From positions 36,307,846 to 36,371,845 of the forward strand of contig OY755243.1 of the NCBI GenBank assembly GCA_963576725.1: a stretch of 64,000 nucleotides of DNA. Reading direction: 5' to 3'. The notes beneath the pieces are model-generated. The model saw only the letters and a program-made list of their open reading frames with translations. It was not told the DNA's origin and did not search any database. The DNA is from Azorinus chamasolen. Lineage: Eukaryota > Mollusca > Bivalvia > Cardiida > Solecurtidae. A program made the translations under genes and the position numbers. Position 1 is the stretch's first letter. Each line of letters opens with the position of its first letter. Positions 50,748-60,655 of this stretch are shown here, piece by piece.

Positions 50748-51050
50748 GATGAGAACCTTCCAGTTTCAGAGGAGAAGATTTACAAAGTTTTCACTACATG
50801 TATATGTTTCTATAGAAAACTGGCCACATCTGGGGCTGGGCAATTTTAACCCCAGGGGCATCATTTATATAACTTTTGTAGAGGACCTGAACATGATGCT
50901 TTGTTCCAAATATGAGAGCTAAGAACCTTCCAGTTTCAGGAGAAGATTTTCAAAGTTTTCACTATAAATTATGTTTTATTGAAAACTGGCCACCCCTGGG
51001 GCAGGGCCAAGTTTGACCCTAGGGGCATAATTTATATAACTTTTGTAGAA
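50748..51050 (+). mobile_element. HINE type 4 core units
   Basis: GAGAACCTTCCAGTTTCAG, TTTACAAAGTTTTCACTAC, TGGCCACATCTGGGGCTGG, GTAGAGGACCTGAACATG: the same core as 47553-48242, without head. Confidence 0.8.
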
Positions 51051-51054
51051 TGAA

Positions 51055-51860
51055 TGAATGAATTGTTTACGACTGATGACGCATGTCGAAGGACAACTGA
51101 CATCAGGCGATTATAAAAAACATTAACTAGATATTTTGACCAACTTTATGAATTATGGGTCAAATTACTGCTTTCCATGGCAATCTTTAATAATAGTGTA
51201 CATGTTTTGATACTGAATGAGTCAAGGTGATATCAAATATTCATGTTGAGTTTCATTGAATTCTGTAAATCCGTTACAGAGATTATCAGATATGGCATTG
51301 GGCAGAAAAAAATATGTGACTTTTGCATATCAGAGGGCAATAACTCATAAATTGCACAATTGATCTTGAAAAGTAATACATTGGAATGACGCCCCAGTTT
51401 CATTGAATTCTGTAAATCCGTCACAGAGATATGGCATATTGGATGGAAAAAATGTGATTCTTGCATATAAAAGGGCAATAACTGCTAAATACCGCAAGTG
51501 ATCTGGAAAGGTAATACATGGGAACGATGCCCCTGTGATAACAAATATTTATGTCAAGTTTCATTGAATTCTGTAAATCTGTTACAGAGATATGGCAACG
51601 GACGGAAAAATTATGTGATTTTTGCGTATAAAAGGGCAATAACTCCTAAATGCCTCAAGCGATCTGGAAAAGTAATACATGGGAACGATGTGCCAGTGAT
51701 AACAAATATTCATGTTGAGTTTCATTAAATTCTGTCAATAAGTTACAGAGATATGGCATCGGACAGAAACTGGACATTAGGATGGACAGAAGGACAGATG
51801 GATGGACAGAAGGACAGACAGACAAACCCAAAACAATATCCCTCTGCCTTTGGCAAGGAA
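51055..51860 (+). mobile_element. HINE-like element, type 5, about 4 core units
   Basis: Units of about 140-160 bp with CATGTTGAGTTTCATTGAAT/TCTGTAAATCCGTTACAGAG and AAAAGGGCAATAACTC. The last unit ends in GGACAGAAGGACAGATGG / ACAGACAGACAAACCC / AAAACAATATCCCTCTGCC. The head GAATGAATGAATGAATTG may belong to another element. Confidence 0.72.
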
Positions 51861-52046
51861 TAACAAAGTGTTGGAAAGTTAGAAGTGGGTTTGAACAGAT
51901 AAAAGGATGAAAAATAGAAAGATTGGTCAGCTGCATTTTGGCCTTCCTTCTCCAAGGCCTCTCAAGTTATGGTGGCCACGGCCGGCACAGCCCCAGGATT
52001 TATTGATGGTTTACTTACAGCAAACCCTATAGACTTAGATATAGAT

Positions 52047-52400
52047 TTAGATGCTGGATAGCCCCAGCATAAAGGATACTAAGCTGGAGGCCTCTGCAAT
52101 GGTTGCAGACAAATTATTCCGTGCTATGTGCTATGACAGTCCGTGGGAAGAAGGAATTTCTGTAGTATGATGTTGTTGTGATAGGGTGGTGAAACTTTTC
52201 AGAGTGAAATGACCTTGTTGAAGATGATGTTGATGTGAGATGTTGATGTAATGGTATGTCAACCAGGCCATTTGTAATTTTGTAGAGCAGGATGAGCTAT
52301 GCCCGAAATCAAATCTTCGTTCCTGCAATGTTTCTCAGCCCAGCTGGTCCAGCATTGAAGTGACACTACTAGTGTTATGGTAGCGGCTGGTGGCTCATTA
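52047..52400 (-). pseudogene. 3' end of a LINE reverse-transcriptase ORF, frameshifted
   Basis: Reading the minus strand from about 52393, three conserved C-terminal blocks of non-LTR retrotransposon ORF2 appear in order. First comes RYHNTSSVTSMLDQLG, then a stop where Trp is usual, then ETLQERR. After a frameshift comes LILLYKITNGLVDIP. After another come SYYRNSFFPRTV (about 52135-52170) and NNLSATIAEASSLVSF, ending at TAA 52047-52049. An untranslated tail to about 51960 follows. The RT domain itself is absent, consistent with 5' truncation. Family precision: jockey/CR1-like tail by motif. Inactive. Confidence 0.88.
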
Positions 52401-52436
52401 TGATGGTAATAACACAAATTAATGTAAGGTAAACAT

Positions 52437-52590
52437 GTTGTAACCCATGTGCACTAAGATTCTGAATGTGGGAAATAAGATCACCGGGATTTGCAGTGTA
52501 GACCCAGATCAGAGGGTTGCTAGGAGTCCTCTGATCAGGTTCTTCACTGTTTGTTATTCAATTCCCCTTTCATATTCAATGGACTCTATT
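52437..52590. mobile_element. TT-I element
   Basis: TGTAACCCATGTGCAC at left is degraded. Core GCAGTGTAGACCCAGATC / AGAGGGTTGCTAGGAGTCC/TCTGATCAGG, right CATATTCAATGGACTCTATT/ATTAA. Confidence 0.75.
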
Positions 52591-52594
52591 ATTA

Positions 52595-54190
52595 AACAAG
52601 AGCACCGCGAGACGGGGCAATATACGCCCGAAGGCTGTTCTATAAAATTATGTTGAAAAATAAAGGAGGAGTTAGTTGCACAAGAAAGTGCTACCCGAAA
52701 CTATCAAAGGGCAATAACTCCAGAATGAAAAATGATATGAGAGTTATCTCACTGATATGCACAACTACACATCAATATCTATCATTCCTGAAAGTTTGAA
52801 GAAATTATGTTGAAAAATACAGGAGGAGTTAGTTGCACAAGAAATTGCTACCCGAAACTATCAAAGGGCAATAACTCCAGAATGAAAAATGATATGAGAG
52901 TTATCTCACTGATATGCACAACTACACATCAGTATCTATCATTCCTGAAAGTTTGAAGAAATTATGTTGAAAAATAAAGGAGGAGTTAGTTGCACAAGAA
53001 ATTGCTACCCGAAACTATCAAAGGGCAATAACTCCAGAATGAAAAATGATATGAGAGTTATCTCTTTGATATGCACAACTACACATCAATATCTATCATT
53101 CCTGAAAGTTTGAAGAAATTATGTTGAAAAATAAAGGAGGAGTTAGTTGCACAAGAAATTGCTACCCGAAACTATCAAAGGGCTATAACTCCAGAATGAA
53201 AAATGATATGAGAGTTATCTCACTGATATGCACAACTACACATCAGTATCTATCATTCCTGAAAGTTTGAAGAAATTATGTTGAAAAATAAAGGAGGAGT
53301 TAGTTGCACAAGAAATTGCTACCCGAAACTATCAAAGGGCAATAACTCCAGAATGAAAAATGATATGAGAGTTATCTCACTGATATGCACAACTACACAT
53401 CAGTATCTATCATTCCTGAAAGTTTGAAAAAATTATGTTGAAAAATAAAGGAGGAGTTAGTTGCACAAGAAATTGCTACCCGAAACTATCAAAGGGCAAT
53501 AACTCCAGAATGAAAAATGATATGAGAGTTATCTCACTGATATGCACAACTACACATCAGTATCTATCATTCCTGAAAGTTTGAAAAAATTATGTTGAAA
53601 AATAAAGGAGGAGTTAGTTGCACAAGAAATTGCTACCCGAAACTATCAAAGGGCAATAACTCCAGAATGAAAAATGATATGAGAGTTATCTCACTGATAT
53701 GCACAACTACACATCAGTATCTATCATTCCTGAAAGTTTGAAGAAATTATGTTGAAAAATAAAGGAGGAGTTAGTTGCACAAGAAATTGCTACCCGAAAC
53801 TATCAAAGGGCTATAACTCCAGAATGAAAAATGATATGAGAGTTATCTCACTGATATGCACAACTACACATCAGTATCTATCATTCCTGAAAGTTTGAAG
53901 AAATTATGTTGAAAAATAAAGGAGGAGTTAGTTGCACAAGAAATTGCTACCCGAAACTATCAAAGGGCAATAACTCCAGAATGAAAAATGATATGAGAGT
54001 TATCTCACTGATATGCACAACTACACATCAGTATCTATCATTCCTGAAAGTTTGAAAAAATTATGTTGAAAAATAAAGGAGGAGTTAGTTGCACAAGAAA
54101 TTGCTAACGGACGGACGGACGGACGGACGGACGGACAGACGGACGGACGACATGCGCCATACCATAATACGTCCCTTCGGGCGTATAAAA
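52595..54190 (+). mobile_element. HINE/pearl-like element, type 6, nine 157-bp units
   Basis: Head ACAAGAGCACCGCGAGACGG / GGCAATATACGCCCGAAGG. An array of about 9.3 units of 157 bp follows (AATTATGTTGAAAAATAAAG / GAGGAGTTAGTTGCAC ... CAAAGGGCAATAACTCCAG), nearly identical to each other. Then comes (ACGG)n at 54107-54150 and tail CATGCGCCATACCATAATAC / GTCCCTTCGGGCGTATAAAAA. CGCCCGAAGG and CCTTCGGGCG are subterminal inverted repeats. This is the pearl layout. Confidence 0.9.
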
Positions 54191-54884
54191 ATGATGTGCC
54201 ATTCCACTTTGAAAATTCAGTGTTCAAAGGGTTTTATTACTGCATTTTCAATACAAAATCTATTAACACATGTATTCATGCATGGCTTAAACTAATGCCC
54301 TTACAGACACTGCTGTAAAATTCAAATGGGCTTTCTGTCTACCTCTTTAAACATAATGCCTGGCCTAGAGAATGATCTGGATACAAATATGTCACCAATC
54401 AATTTTGCAATCCTGTAGTTTTCTTACAAAGATGTGGTTTTCTGTATGACAAAAACTAACTGTAAGTAGAACTACAGATAAAGGTGCATACCCAAATACT
54501 AAACTTGTTATTACCTCATCAAATCCTATACTGTGACCACTCTTTAAAATTGTCTCTTGGAAGGTTTGGTGAAGAAATAAAGGAGCTTATCTTGAAAATG
54601 TTTACATTAACGTATCTTTTCTGGACCTCTGTGTGAAGTTATACTTCACAAGGGTAACAGATGGAGTCATTTCCAGCCTAAGGAAGTCCTGGATCACAAG
54701 AGCGAGTGCTTGGGTACTTTTGAGCCATTACAATGCATGCATGCATTAGATAATTGCAGCATGCAGCCATTAACTGTGCAGCAGCAGGCAAAACGGGGTA
54801 ATCACAATATCGCCCTAAGTATTCAGACCAATAAACTTAGGCAAACTAAAAATGGACTGCTTCAACTTTACAAACCAGTGTCTG
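54191..54884. other. unannotated; one dispersed repeat
   Basis: 54533-54640 is the partner of 26600-26715. The rest has no recognised feature. ATGCATGCATGCATTAG at 54733 is a small palindromic run. Confidence 0.45.
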
Positions 54885-55992
54885 AATACTTAAGAGTAAT
54901 TACAGGGGAGAGAGGACAGGCATTGGGTGTCTGAAAACTTAGAGTAATTACAGTGGAGAGAGGACATTGGGTGTCTGAATACTTAGAGTAATTACAGTGA
55001 AGAGAGGAGAATTGGGTGTCTGAATACTTGGGTAATTACAGTGGAGAGAGGACATTGGGCGTCTTAATACTTAAGAGTAATTACAGTGGAGAGAGAGGGT
55101 GTCTGAATACTTAGAGTAATTACAGTGGAGAGAGGACATTGGGTGTCTGAATACTTGGAGTAATTACAGTGAAGAGAGGAGATTGGGTGTCTGAATACTT
55201 GGGTAATTACAGTGGAGAGAGGACATTGAGTGTCTGAATACTTGGAGTAATTACAATGGGGAGAGGAGATTGGTGTCTGAATACTTGGGTAATTACAGTG
55301 GAGAGAGGACAGACATTGGGTGTCTGAATACTTAGAGTAATCACAATGGATAGAGGACATTGGGTGTCTGAATACTTAGAGTAATTACAGTGAAGAGAGA
55401 AGAATTGGGTGTCTGAATATTTAGAGTAATTACAGTGGAGAGAGAAGAATTGGGTGTCTGAACACTTAGAGTAATTACAGTGGAGTGGGGAGACTGGGTG
55501 TCTGAATACTTAAGAGTAATTACAGTGGAGAGAGGAAATTGTGTGTCTGAATACTTGAGTAATTACAGTGAAGAGAGGAGATTGGGTGTCTTAATACTTG
55601 AGTAATTACAGTGGAGAGAGGAAATTGGGTGTCTGAATACTTGAGTAATTACAGTGGAGAGGGCATTGGGTGTCTGAATACTTGAGTAATTACAGTGGAG
55701 AGAGGACATTGGGTGTCTGAATACTTGAGTAATTACAGTGGAGAGAGGGTGTCTGAATACTTGAGTAATTACAGTGAAGAGAGGAGATTGGGTGTCTGAG
55801 TACTTAGAGTAATTACAGTGGAGAGAGGAGATTGGGTGTCTGAGTACTTAGAGTAATTACAGTGGAGAGAGGAGATTGGGTGTCTGAACACTTAGAGTAA
55901 TTACAGGGGAGAGAGGAGATTGGGTGTCTGAATACTTAGAGTAATTACAGTGGAGAGAGGAGATTGGGTGTCTGAATACTTAGAGTAATTAC
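54885..55992 (+). repeat. 44-bp satellite, about 25 copies
   Basis: Unit TGGGTGTCTGAATACTTAGA/GTAATTACAGTGGAGAGAGG/AGAT, length 41-47 by indels. The GTCTGAATACTTAGAGTAATTAC part resembles the J-type hairpin tail (GTCTGAATAACTATGGTAAT at 23733), hinting at its source. Confidence 0.93.
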
Positions 55993-56279
55993 AATTTATT
56001 ATATTAGTCATGATTTACCCTTTCAATACTAAAGCGACTGCAAAAAACACAATTGAAACAATGTTTTTTCATTTGATTTTATTTCAAAAAACAGTATAAC
56101 AGTATCAAACAGTTCGTGACAAGAAACGGAGTTATTTTTTGTCTGATCAGTGAAGATAATCCCAAATCTGTCAAGTGTTGAACCAAGTAAATGAGCACAC
56201 AACACACAACTCTGTACTAATTAATCAGGTCAGTGTTCGTTTCATTACCCAGCACAAGGTCATAGTCACAACAGTTGTG
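55993..56279. other. unannotated stretch
   Basis: No repeat or gene seen. Confidence 0.4.
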
Positions 56280-56460
56280 TGATTCAGTCATTCAACTCTT
56301 CATCTGCTTCAGACTCCTTTTCATACATTTACAATCAGAGTAAACCCAGATCAGACAACTCCTGTAGGAGCTGTCTGATCAGGAACTGCTGTTTGCTTAT
56401 ACATTATTTTGATTTAGTTCTACAGCTGAGCTGGGGCAAAAAAAACTCCCGTGTTCATAT
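56280..56460 (+). mobile_element. TT-E core and arm remnant
   Basis: CTCCTTTTCATACATTTAC, AGAGTAAACCCAGATCAGAC / AACTCCTGTAGGAGCTGTC, GCTGTTTGCTTATAC, GTTCTACAGCTGAG. Left and right ends not found. Confidence 0.65.
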
Positions 56461-56462
56461 GT

Positions 56463-56610
56463 AAAACCCCGCTAAACGGAAATTCTAGTAGAGAAGAATT
56501 TAGATACTTTTAGGCAGGTGACAGCTTAATGTAGGACAAAAGTCATGCAGAAATCTACAGGAGCTTTCTCAATCTGTATGACTTTTATGAAACAATTTTG
56601 GACAGGTACT
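56463..56610. mobile_element. PG-A variant (type of 44420), right end missing
   Basis: AAAACCCCGCTAAACGG, AATTCTAGTAGAGAAGAATT, GGCAGGTGACAGCTTAATG, CAGAAATCTACAGGAGC, then degraded. Confidence 0.7.
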
Positions 56611-56660
56611 TTCTTTTCATAGAATCAAAATTTTGTTGACACAAATTTGGCCTCTTTGAC

Positions 56661-56810
56661 CACAGGGGGCCATTTCGAGGGTCTATTATGGTCTAAAAAG
56701 TAAAAAAAAATTGATTGGGTCGATTAAGTGTTATATATATCACACTAAATTGACCCAATAATTTTTTTTTACTTTTTAGACCATCTAGACCCACGAAATA
56801 GCCCCCTGTG
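56661..56810. mobile_element. HP-O palindromic element, 150 bp
   Basis: CACAGGGGGCCATTTCGAGG / GTCTATTATGGTCTAAAAAG pairs with CTTTTTAGACCATCTAGACC / CACGAAATAGCCCCCTGTG. Inner arms AATTGATTGGGTCGA/TTGACCCAATAATT flank ATATATAT. CACAGGGG-type ends recall hAT termini, but no 8-bp duplication is visible. Confidence 0.8.
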
Positions 56811-56819
56811 TTTCTGACA

Positions 56820-57050
56820 ATATCAACCAATCCCCCATAAGGTATTTTAAGACCCAACCTCTTTGAATAAATCTACCGAAAAGGAGCATTTACTAGAGAA
56901 AAGGAATTTTTTTAGAATTGTGTAATATTGAAAGCTTTGTGATAAATAGAGCATTTGCTCCTATGGAGCAAATGCTCTATTCATCATAATGGTTTCAAGA
57001 AGTGGCTATTACAGAGGCTTAAAAGGCGTATTTATGGAGGAAAGGATTAA
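56820..57050. mobile_element. TT-C element, left end degraded
   Basis: ACCAATCCCCCATAAGG, CCCAACCTCTTTGAATAAAT, hairpin GCATTTGCTCCTATGGAGC/AAATGC, right TTTATGGAGGAAAGGATTAA. Confidence 0.85.
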
Positions 57051-57600
57051 ACATGGTACAACTTGTACTTCATTACCTTTACTGGTGTTCTAATCTTTGT
57101 GTTATATAGGGAATAAAGTAAGTTAAAATAACAGTGACTGTAACATGTTTGTCTCAGTATGTCACATTAAAAATATTTATAATTTTACTCATTATGAAAA
57201 ATGAAATGTAAAAAAAAAAGTTTTGTAGCCATACAACTTTGTAATACAGCGAGAGGATTGCCATTTTGGGTCTGCATCAGAAACATAGCTCCAAAGAAAT
57301 GCCAGTATTGCATTATCATATGGAACAGTAAGATAATTATTTCCTTGTATGTTTTTAAAATTTTGATTGCATTTTAAGACTGATACTGCTTGAGATTTCT
57401 ATTGTTAAGGACTTCGTACCCAATTACTTATCCACTTTATCAAATCTGCAGAGCCTATGAATTTTCAAAGTCATAACTTGATGATCATACTGGCTTATTT
57501 TATATACCAAGAAAACAAATTTTAGTGTGAATTGTACCTGTTGAACAATCGCTCCTGTTCAACAATAATCATAAACAATTCAGAAAGTGTTGTCTTAAGT
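57051..57600. other. unannotated stretch
   Basis: No repeat or gene recognised. Confidence 0.4.
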
Positions 57601-58180
57601 ATTGCAGTAATTAAACCAGAAAAGTGTGTTTGTAAGATACAGCGATGCCCCCGTGGTGGTGCTTGCCTAGCTTCACGTAAAATTCCTAAGTCATTTGACC
57701 TTGACCTTGGGCTTGCAGGCAGCATGGGTTGGGTGTGCAATGAAAGTATGGATGGTGTTTAATTGGAATATGCAATTCCATGCCAATAGCTATAGTGGCT
57801 AGGGAGATATAAGACAATGAAACAAATGTGACAACCAAGTGCATGTAAAATTTCTAAGTCATCTGACCTTGACATTGGGTTTGTGGGCAGCATGGGTTGG
57901 GTGTGTAATGAAAGTATAGATGATATTTAATGTGTATATGCAATTCCATGCGAATACCTACAGTGGCTAGGGAGATATAAGACGAAAAAACTGTGGCAAC
58001 CAACTGCACATAAAATTCCTAAGTCATTTAACATTGACCTTGGGCTTGCAGGCAGACTGGGCTAGGTGCACAAAGAAAGTATGGATGGTGTCTAATGTGT
58101 ATATGTAATTCCATGGCAATAGCTTGTGGTTAGGGAGATATAAGACAATGAAAGTCATTTTACCTTGCCATTGGGCTTCA
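57601..58180 (+). mobile_element. HINE/pearl-like type 1, three core units, tail missing
   Basis: Head AAGTGTGTTTGTAAGATACA / GCGATGCCCCCGTGG. Cores near 57671, 57844 and 58012 (GTAAAATTYCTAAGTCAT, GCAGCATGGGYTGGGTG). It breaks into a hairpin-element arm (CAGGAGCCATCTGATC) at about 58185 before any (ACGG)n. Confidence 0.8.
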
Positions 58181-58239
58181 GACAGCTTCTTCAGGAGCCA
58201 TCTGATCTCCTGATTCTTTTGTGTAAATTGCAAAGACAA

Positions 58240-58465
58240 AAAAGGTATATATATATTAGGGAAAGGGTTAAAGGTGTATATATCAGGGAAAGGGTTAAAG
58301 GTGTGTATATATATCAGGGAAAGGGTTAAAGGTGTATATATCAGGGAAAGGGTTAAAGGTGTATATATCAGGGAAAGAGTTAAAGATGTATATATCAGGT
58401 AAAGGGTTAAAGGTGTATATATCAGGGAAAGGGTTAAAGGTATATAAATCAGGGAAAGTGTTAAT
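58240..58465 (+). repeat. 27-bp minisatellite made of a TTAA-element end, 8 copies
   Basis: Unit GGTGTATATATCAGGGAAAG/GGTTAAA. Each copy repeats a TT-D/E right terminus (CAGGGAAAGGGTTAA) with its TTAA. Confidence 0.93.
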
Positions 58466-58659
58466 GGTTTAATGCCATATTAATAACTTTCCACCTATAA
58501 ATTTAACATTTCAGGATATCAAAACTGTCATTAAAATTATACTTAACTGAAGTAGTGTCATTAAAAGTTCAATGACTGCAATTAGATCTTCCTGTTTTAT
58601 AACACACTAGGTAACTTTCATTTAAAACACTTGTCGCTTTTTACAAGTTCATTTTTCTT
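58466..58659. other. unannotated stretch
   Basis: AT-rich, no feature. Confidence 0.4.
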
Positions 58660-58800
58660 CAATTTTCTTTAAAAGAAAAACTGTACCAGTTGTTAAACTG
58701 TTTGGTTCCTGATGAGATATGCCGTGTTACCTAATGTCTCATCTGAATCCAAACACTTTGTAAAGGTAAGTATGCTTTGGTTGATAATGCTGAGAGATCC
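58660..58800. mobile_element. TT-F remnant
   Basis: AAACTGTTTGGTTCCTGATG / AGATATGCCGTGTTACC / TAATGTCTCATCTGAATCC / AAACACTTTG. Confidence 0.65.
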
Positions 58801-58923
58801 TTGAAAATCAGGGCCAACCAGGCTCATAATTTTTTTTATATATGTTTATTGGGTATCTGCCCAATGAAATTTAATGTTCTGAAAAGTATGAAACTATTTG
58901 AAACATGTTCAGTTTTACTGCTA

Positions 58924-59086
58924 AACCCCTCACTCCATACGTAATGCCTTTTAACACCTTTGTAAACAGTGTAGGTCCAGATCAGACAACTCCTGTAACA
59001 GCCACCTGACCAGGGTCTGCTCTGTTTGCTTATGATATGATATACATTGTATACATGTATATGGATATTCATGGAGTAAAGGGTTA
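58924..59086 (+). mobile_element. TT-E element, short right arm
   Basis: AAACCCCTCACTCCATACG, core CCAGATCAGACAACTCCTG/TAACAGCCACCTGACC, GTTTGCTTATGATATG, end ATTCATGGAGTAAAGGGTTAA. Confidence 0.82.
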
Positions 59087-59167
59087 AGTGCAGAATGTCT
59101 GAGTGTATTGCAGAAATGACATTACCTCAGTATCACATCACATTTGTATAGAGACACTGCAACCAAC

Positions 59168-59395
59168 TTAACCCTTTCCTCCATAAATACGCCTTTCTAC
59201 GCCTCTGTAAAAATCACTTTAACCATTGTGATAAATAGAGCATTTGCTCCTATGGAGCAAAATTTTATGCTCTATTTATCACGTTTTCAAAACTACACAA
59301 TTCTAACAATTTTCTTTTCTCTAGTAAATGCTCCTTTTTGGTAGATTTATTCAAAGAGGTTGGGTCTAAAAATAGTGTATGAGGTAATGGGTTAA
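59168..59395. mobile_element. TT-C element, complete
   Basis: TTAACCCTTTCCTCCATAAA to TATGAGGTAATGGGTTAA. Stem interrupted by GCAAAATTTTATGC. Confidence 0.9.
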
Positions 59396-59519
59396 CTCAG
59401 GAATAGTCATGTAAGAAATAATGACACGAATATTTAGTAGTTGAATGTAGATAATGGTATATGAACAGCAATTACAACCCATTCTCATAACACACATGTA
59501 TTTATAATATCATCCAAAG
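59396..59519. mobile_element. TT-E arm scrap
   Basis: AACTCAGGAATAGTCATGTA / AGAAATAATGACACGAATAT: a TT-E left arm fragment joined to the TT-C end at the shared TTAA. Confidence 0.5.
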
Positions 59520-59745
59520 AACCAGTTTAACCCTTTCACTTATCCTTTGCAATATAGGAGCCATCTGATCATTGTCTGCTGTTTATGTATGAAATTATAA
59601 TAATTCTGACTCTACAGTTTCTACCAATATGAAACAATCCTGTGTACATATGCCATTATTAAAAATTCAGCCAAAATATTCATGATGCCATTATTTTTTT
59701 TTCATGAATATTCAACAAGAGAATGGGAAAGGGATTTGTAGTGAT
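59520..59745 (+). mobile_element. TT-E remnant
   Basis: TTAACCCTTTCACTTATCC, half core TAGGAGCCATCTGATCATTG, right arm ATATTCATGATGCCATTATT, AATATTCAACAAGAGAATGG. Confidence 0.65.
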
Positions 59746-59750
59746 AAAAT

Positions 59751-59825
59751 CGAGGGCTTGGTGCAAAACTATTCTAACTCCTTCACAAAGTGAAGGAGTT
59801 AGAATAGTTTAGCACCAAGCCCTCG
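59751..59825. mobile_element. HP-H 75-bp hairpin, copy 3, AAAT duplication
   Basis: CGAGGGCTTGGTGCAAAAC / TATTCTAACTCCTTCAC pairs with GTGAAGGAGTTAGAATAG / TTTAGCACCAAGCCCTCG. AAAT at 59747-59750 and 59826-59829. Confidence 0.95.
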
Positions 59826-59919
59826 AAATACACTGTAAGAACTCTTAGCAAAGTAAAATTAATGACAACAATTATGTAGCTAAGCTTGCATAGAGTTAAG
59901 AGAGAAGCTCTCCCCTACA

Positions 59920-60235
59920 TTAACCCTTCCCCTCATGAATATTCATGTAAGAAATAATGACATCATGAATAATTATGAACTTAATCTTTGTAACAGTGTA
60001 TATGAACACTCAATTATTTTGCCACGGTAGAAACTGTAGAATCAGAACTCCATTCACAAACAGAGCAGACCCTGATCAGACAGCTCCTACAGACCCTGAT
60101 CAGACAGCTCCTACAAACTCTGATCAAACAGCTCCTACAGACCCTGATCAGACAGCTCCTACAGACCCTGATCAGACAGCTCCTACTCTGCAGCATCCAA
60201 AGGCATATAAAGGCAGATAAAGGTATATAAGTGAC
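59920..60235 (-). mobile_element. TT-E element with an expanded core arm
   Basis: TTAACCCTTCCCCTCATGAA, AGAAATAATGACATCATG, CACGGTAGAAACTGTAGAATC, then the 24-bp array, then TGCAGCATCCAAAGGC and AGGTATATAAGTG. Confidence 0.8.
60063..60186 (+). repeat. 24-bp minisatellite grown from a TT-E core arm, about 5 copies
   Basis: Unit CAGACCCTGATCAGACAGC/TCCTA repeated. One copy reads AAACTCTGATCAAACAG. The 8-residue frame PDQTAPTD is incidental. Confidence 0.95.
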
Positions 60236-60253
60236 CAACCCAAATACATTGTA

Positions 60254-60427
60254 CAGTAGAACTCTTCTTATGAGACCACTTAAAAGTCTTAATGACTCAG
60301 TAGAAGCAGATGATAGCTCAGTGCAGGAAGTAATGCAGAAAGCTTCTATGGGAGCATTAAGCAACCACCTGCCTATACCACCCAGAAATATACATTTTTT
60401 TGTGATTCTAATAGAACTGTTTTACTG
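60254..60427. mobile_element. PG-A pogo-like hairpin, TA flanks
   Basis: TA CAGTAGAACTCTTCTTATGAG ... CTAATAGAACTGTTTTACTG TA. Interior GCAGATGATAGCTCAGTGC, AAAGCTTCTATGGGAGC, ATTAAGCAACCACCTGCC; one arm shortened. Confidence 0.88.
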
Positions 60428-60655
60428 TATTTGTCTTTCACATAAAAGTAAATATTGAAAGATTTCTTAACCCCTTAAGCTACTTACAAGCTAAAACAAA
60501 TGAACTGGAGAAAAACTACAATCTGAGCAACTGGTCCTTTCATAAAAGTCAAACTGCTTTTATCATTTAAAGAAAACACACAAAACAGTATGTATATTTG
60601 GATTTTCTTATAGGGAGCTTATTAACGTGCTATTAAAACCCTTATCCTGCCGATC
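60428..60655. other. unannotated stretch
   Basis: No feature recognised apart from TTAACCCCTTAAGC at 60468, a possible lone element end. Confidence 0.4.

Noticed and set aside
59975..60364. Frames of 81 and 116 codons with PDQTAPTD or CRSCLIRV repeats
   Set aside because: Translations of the 24-bp array in a TT-E core.
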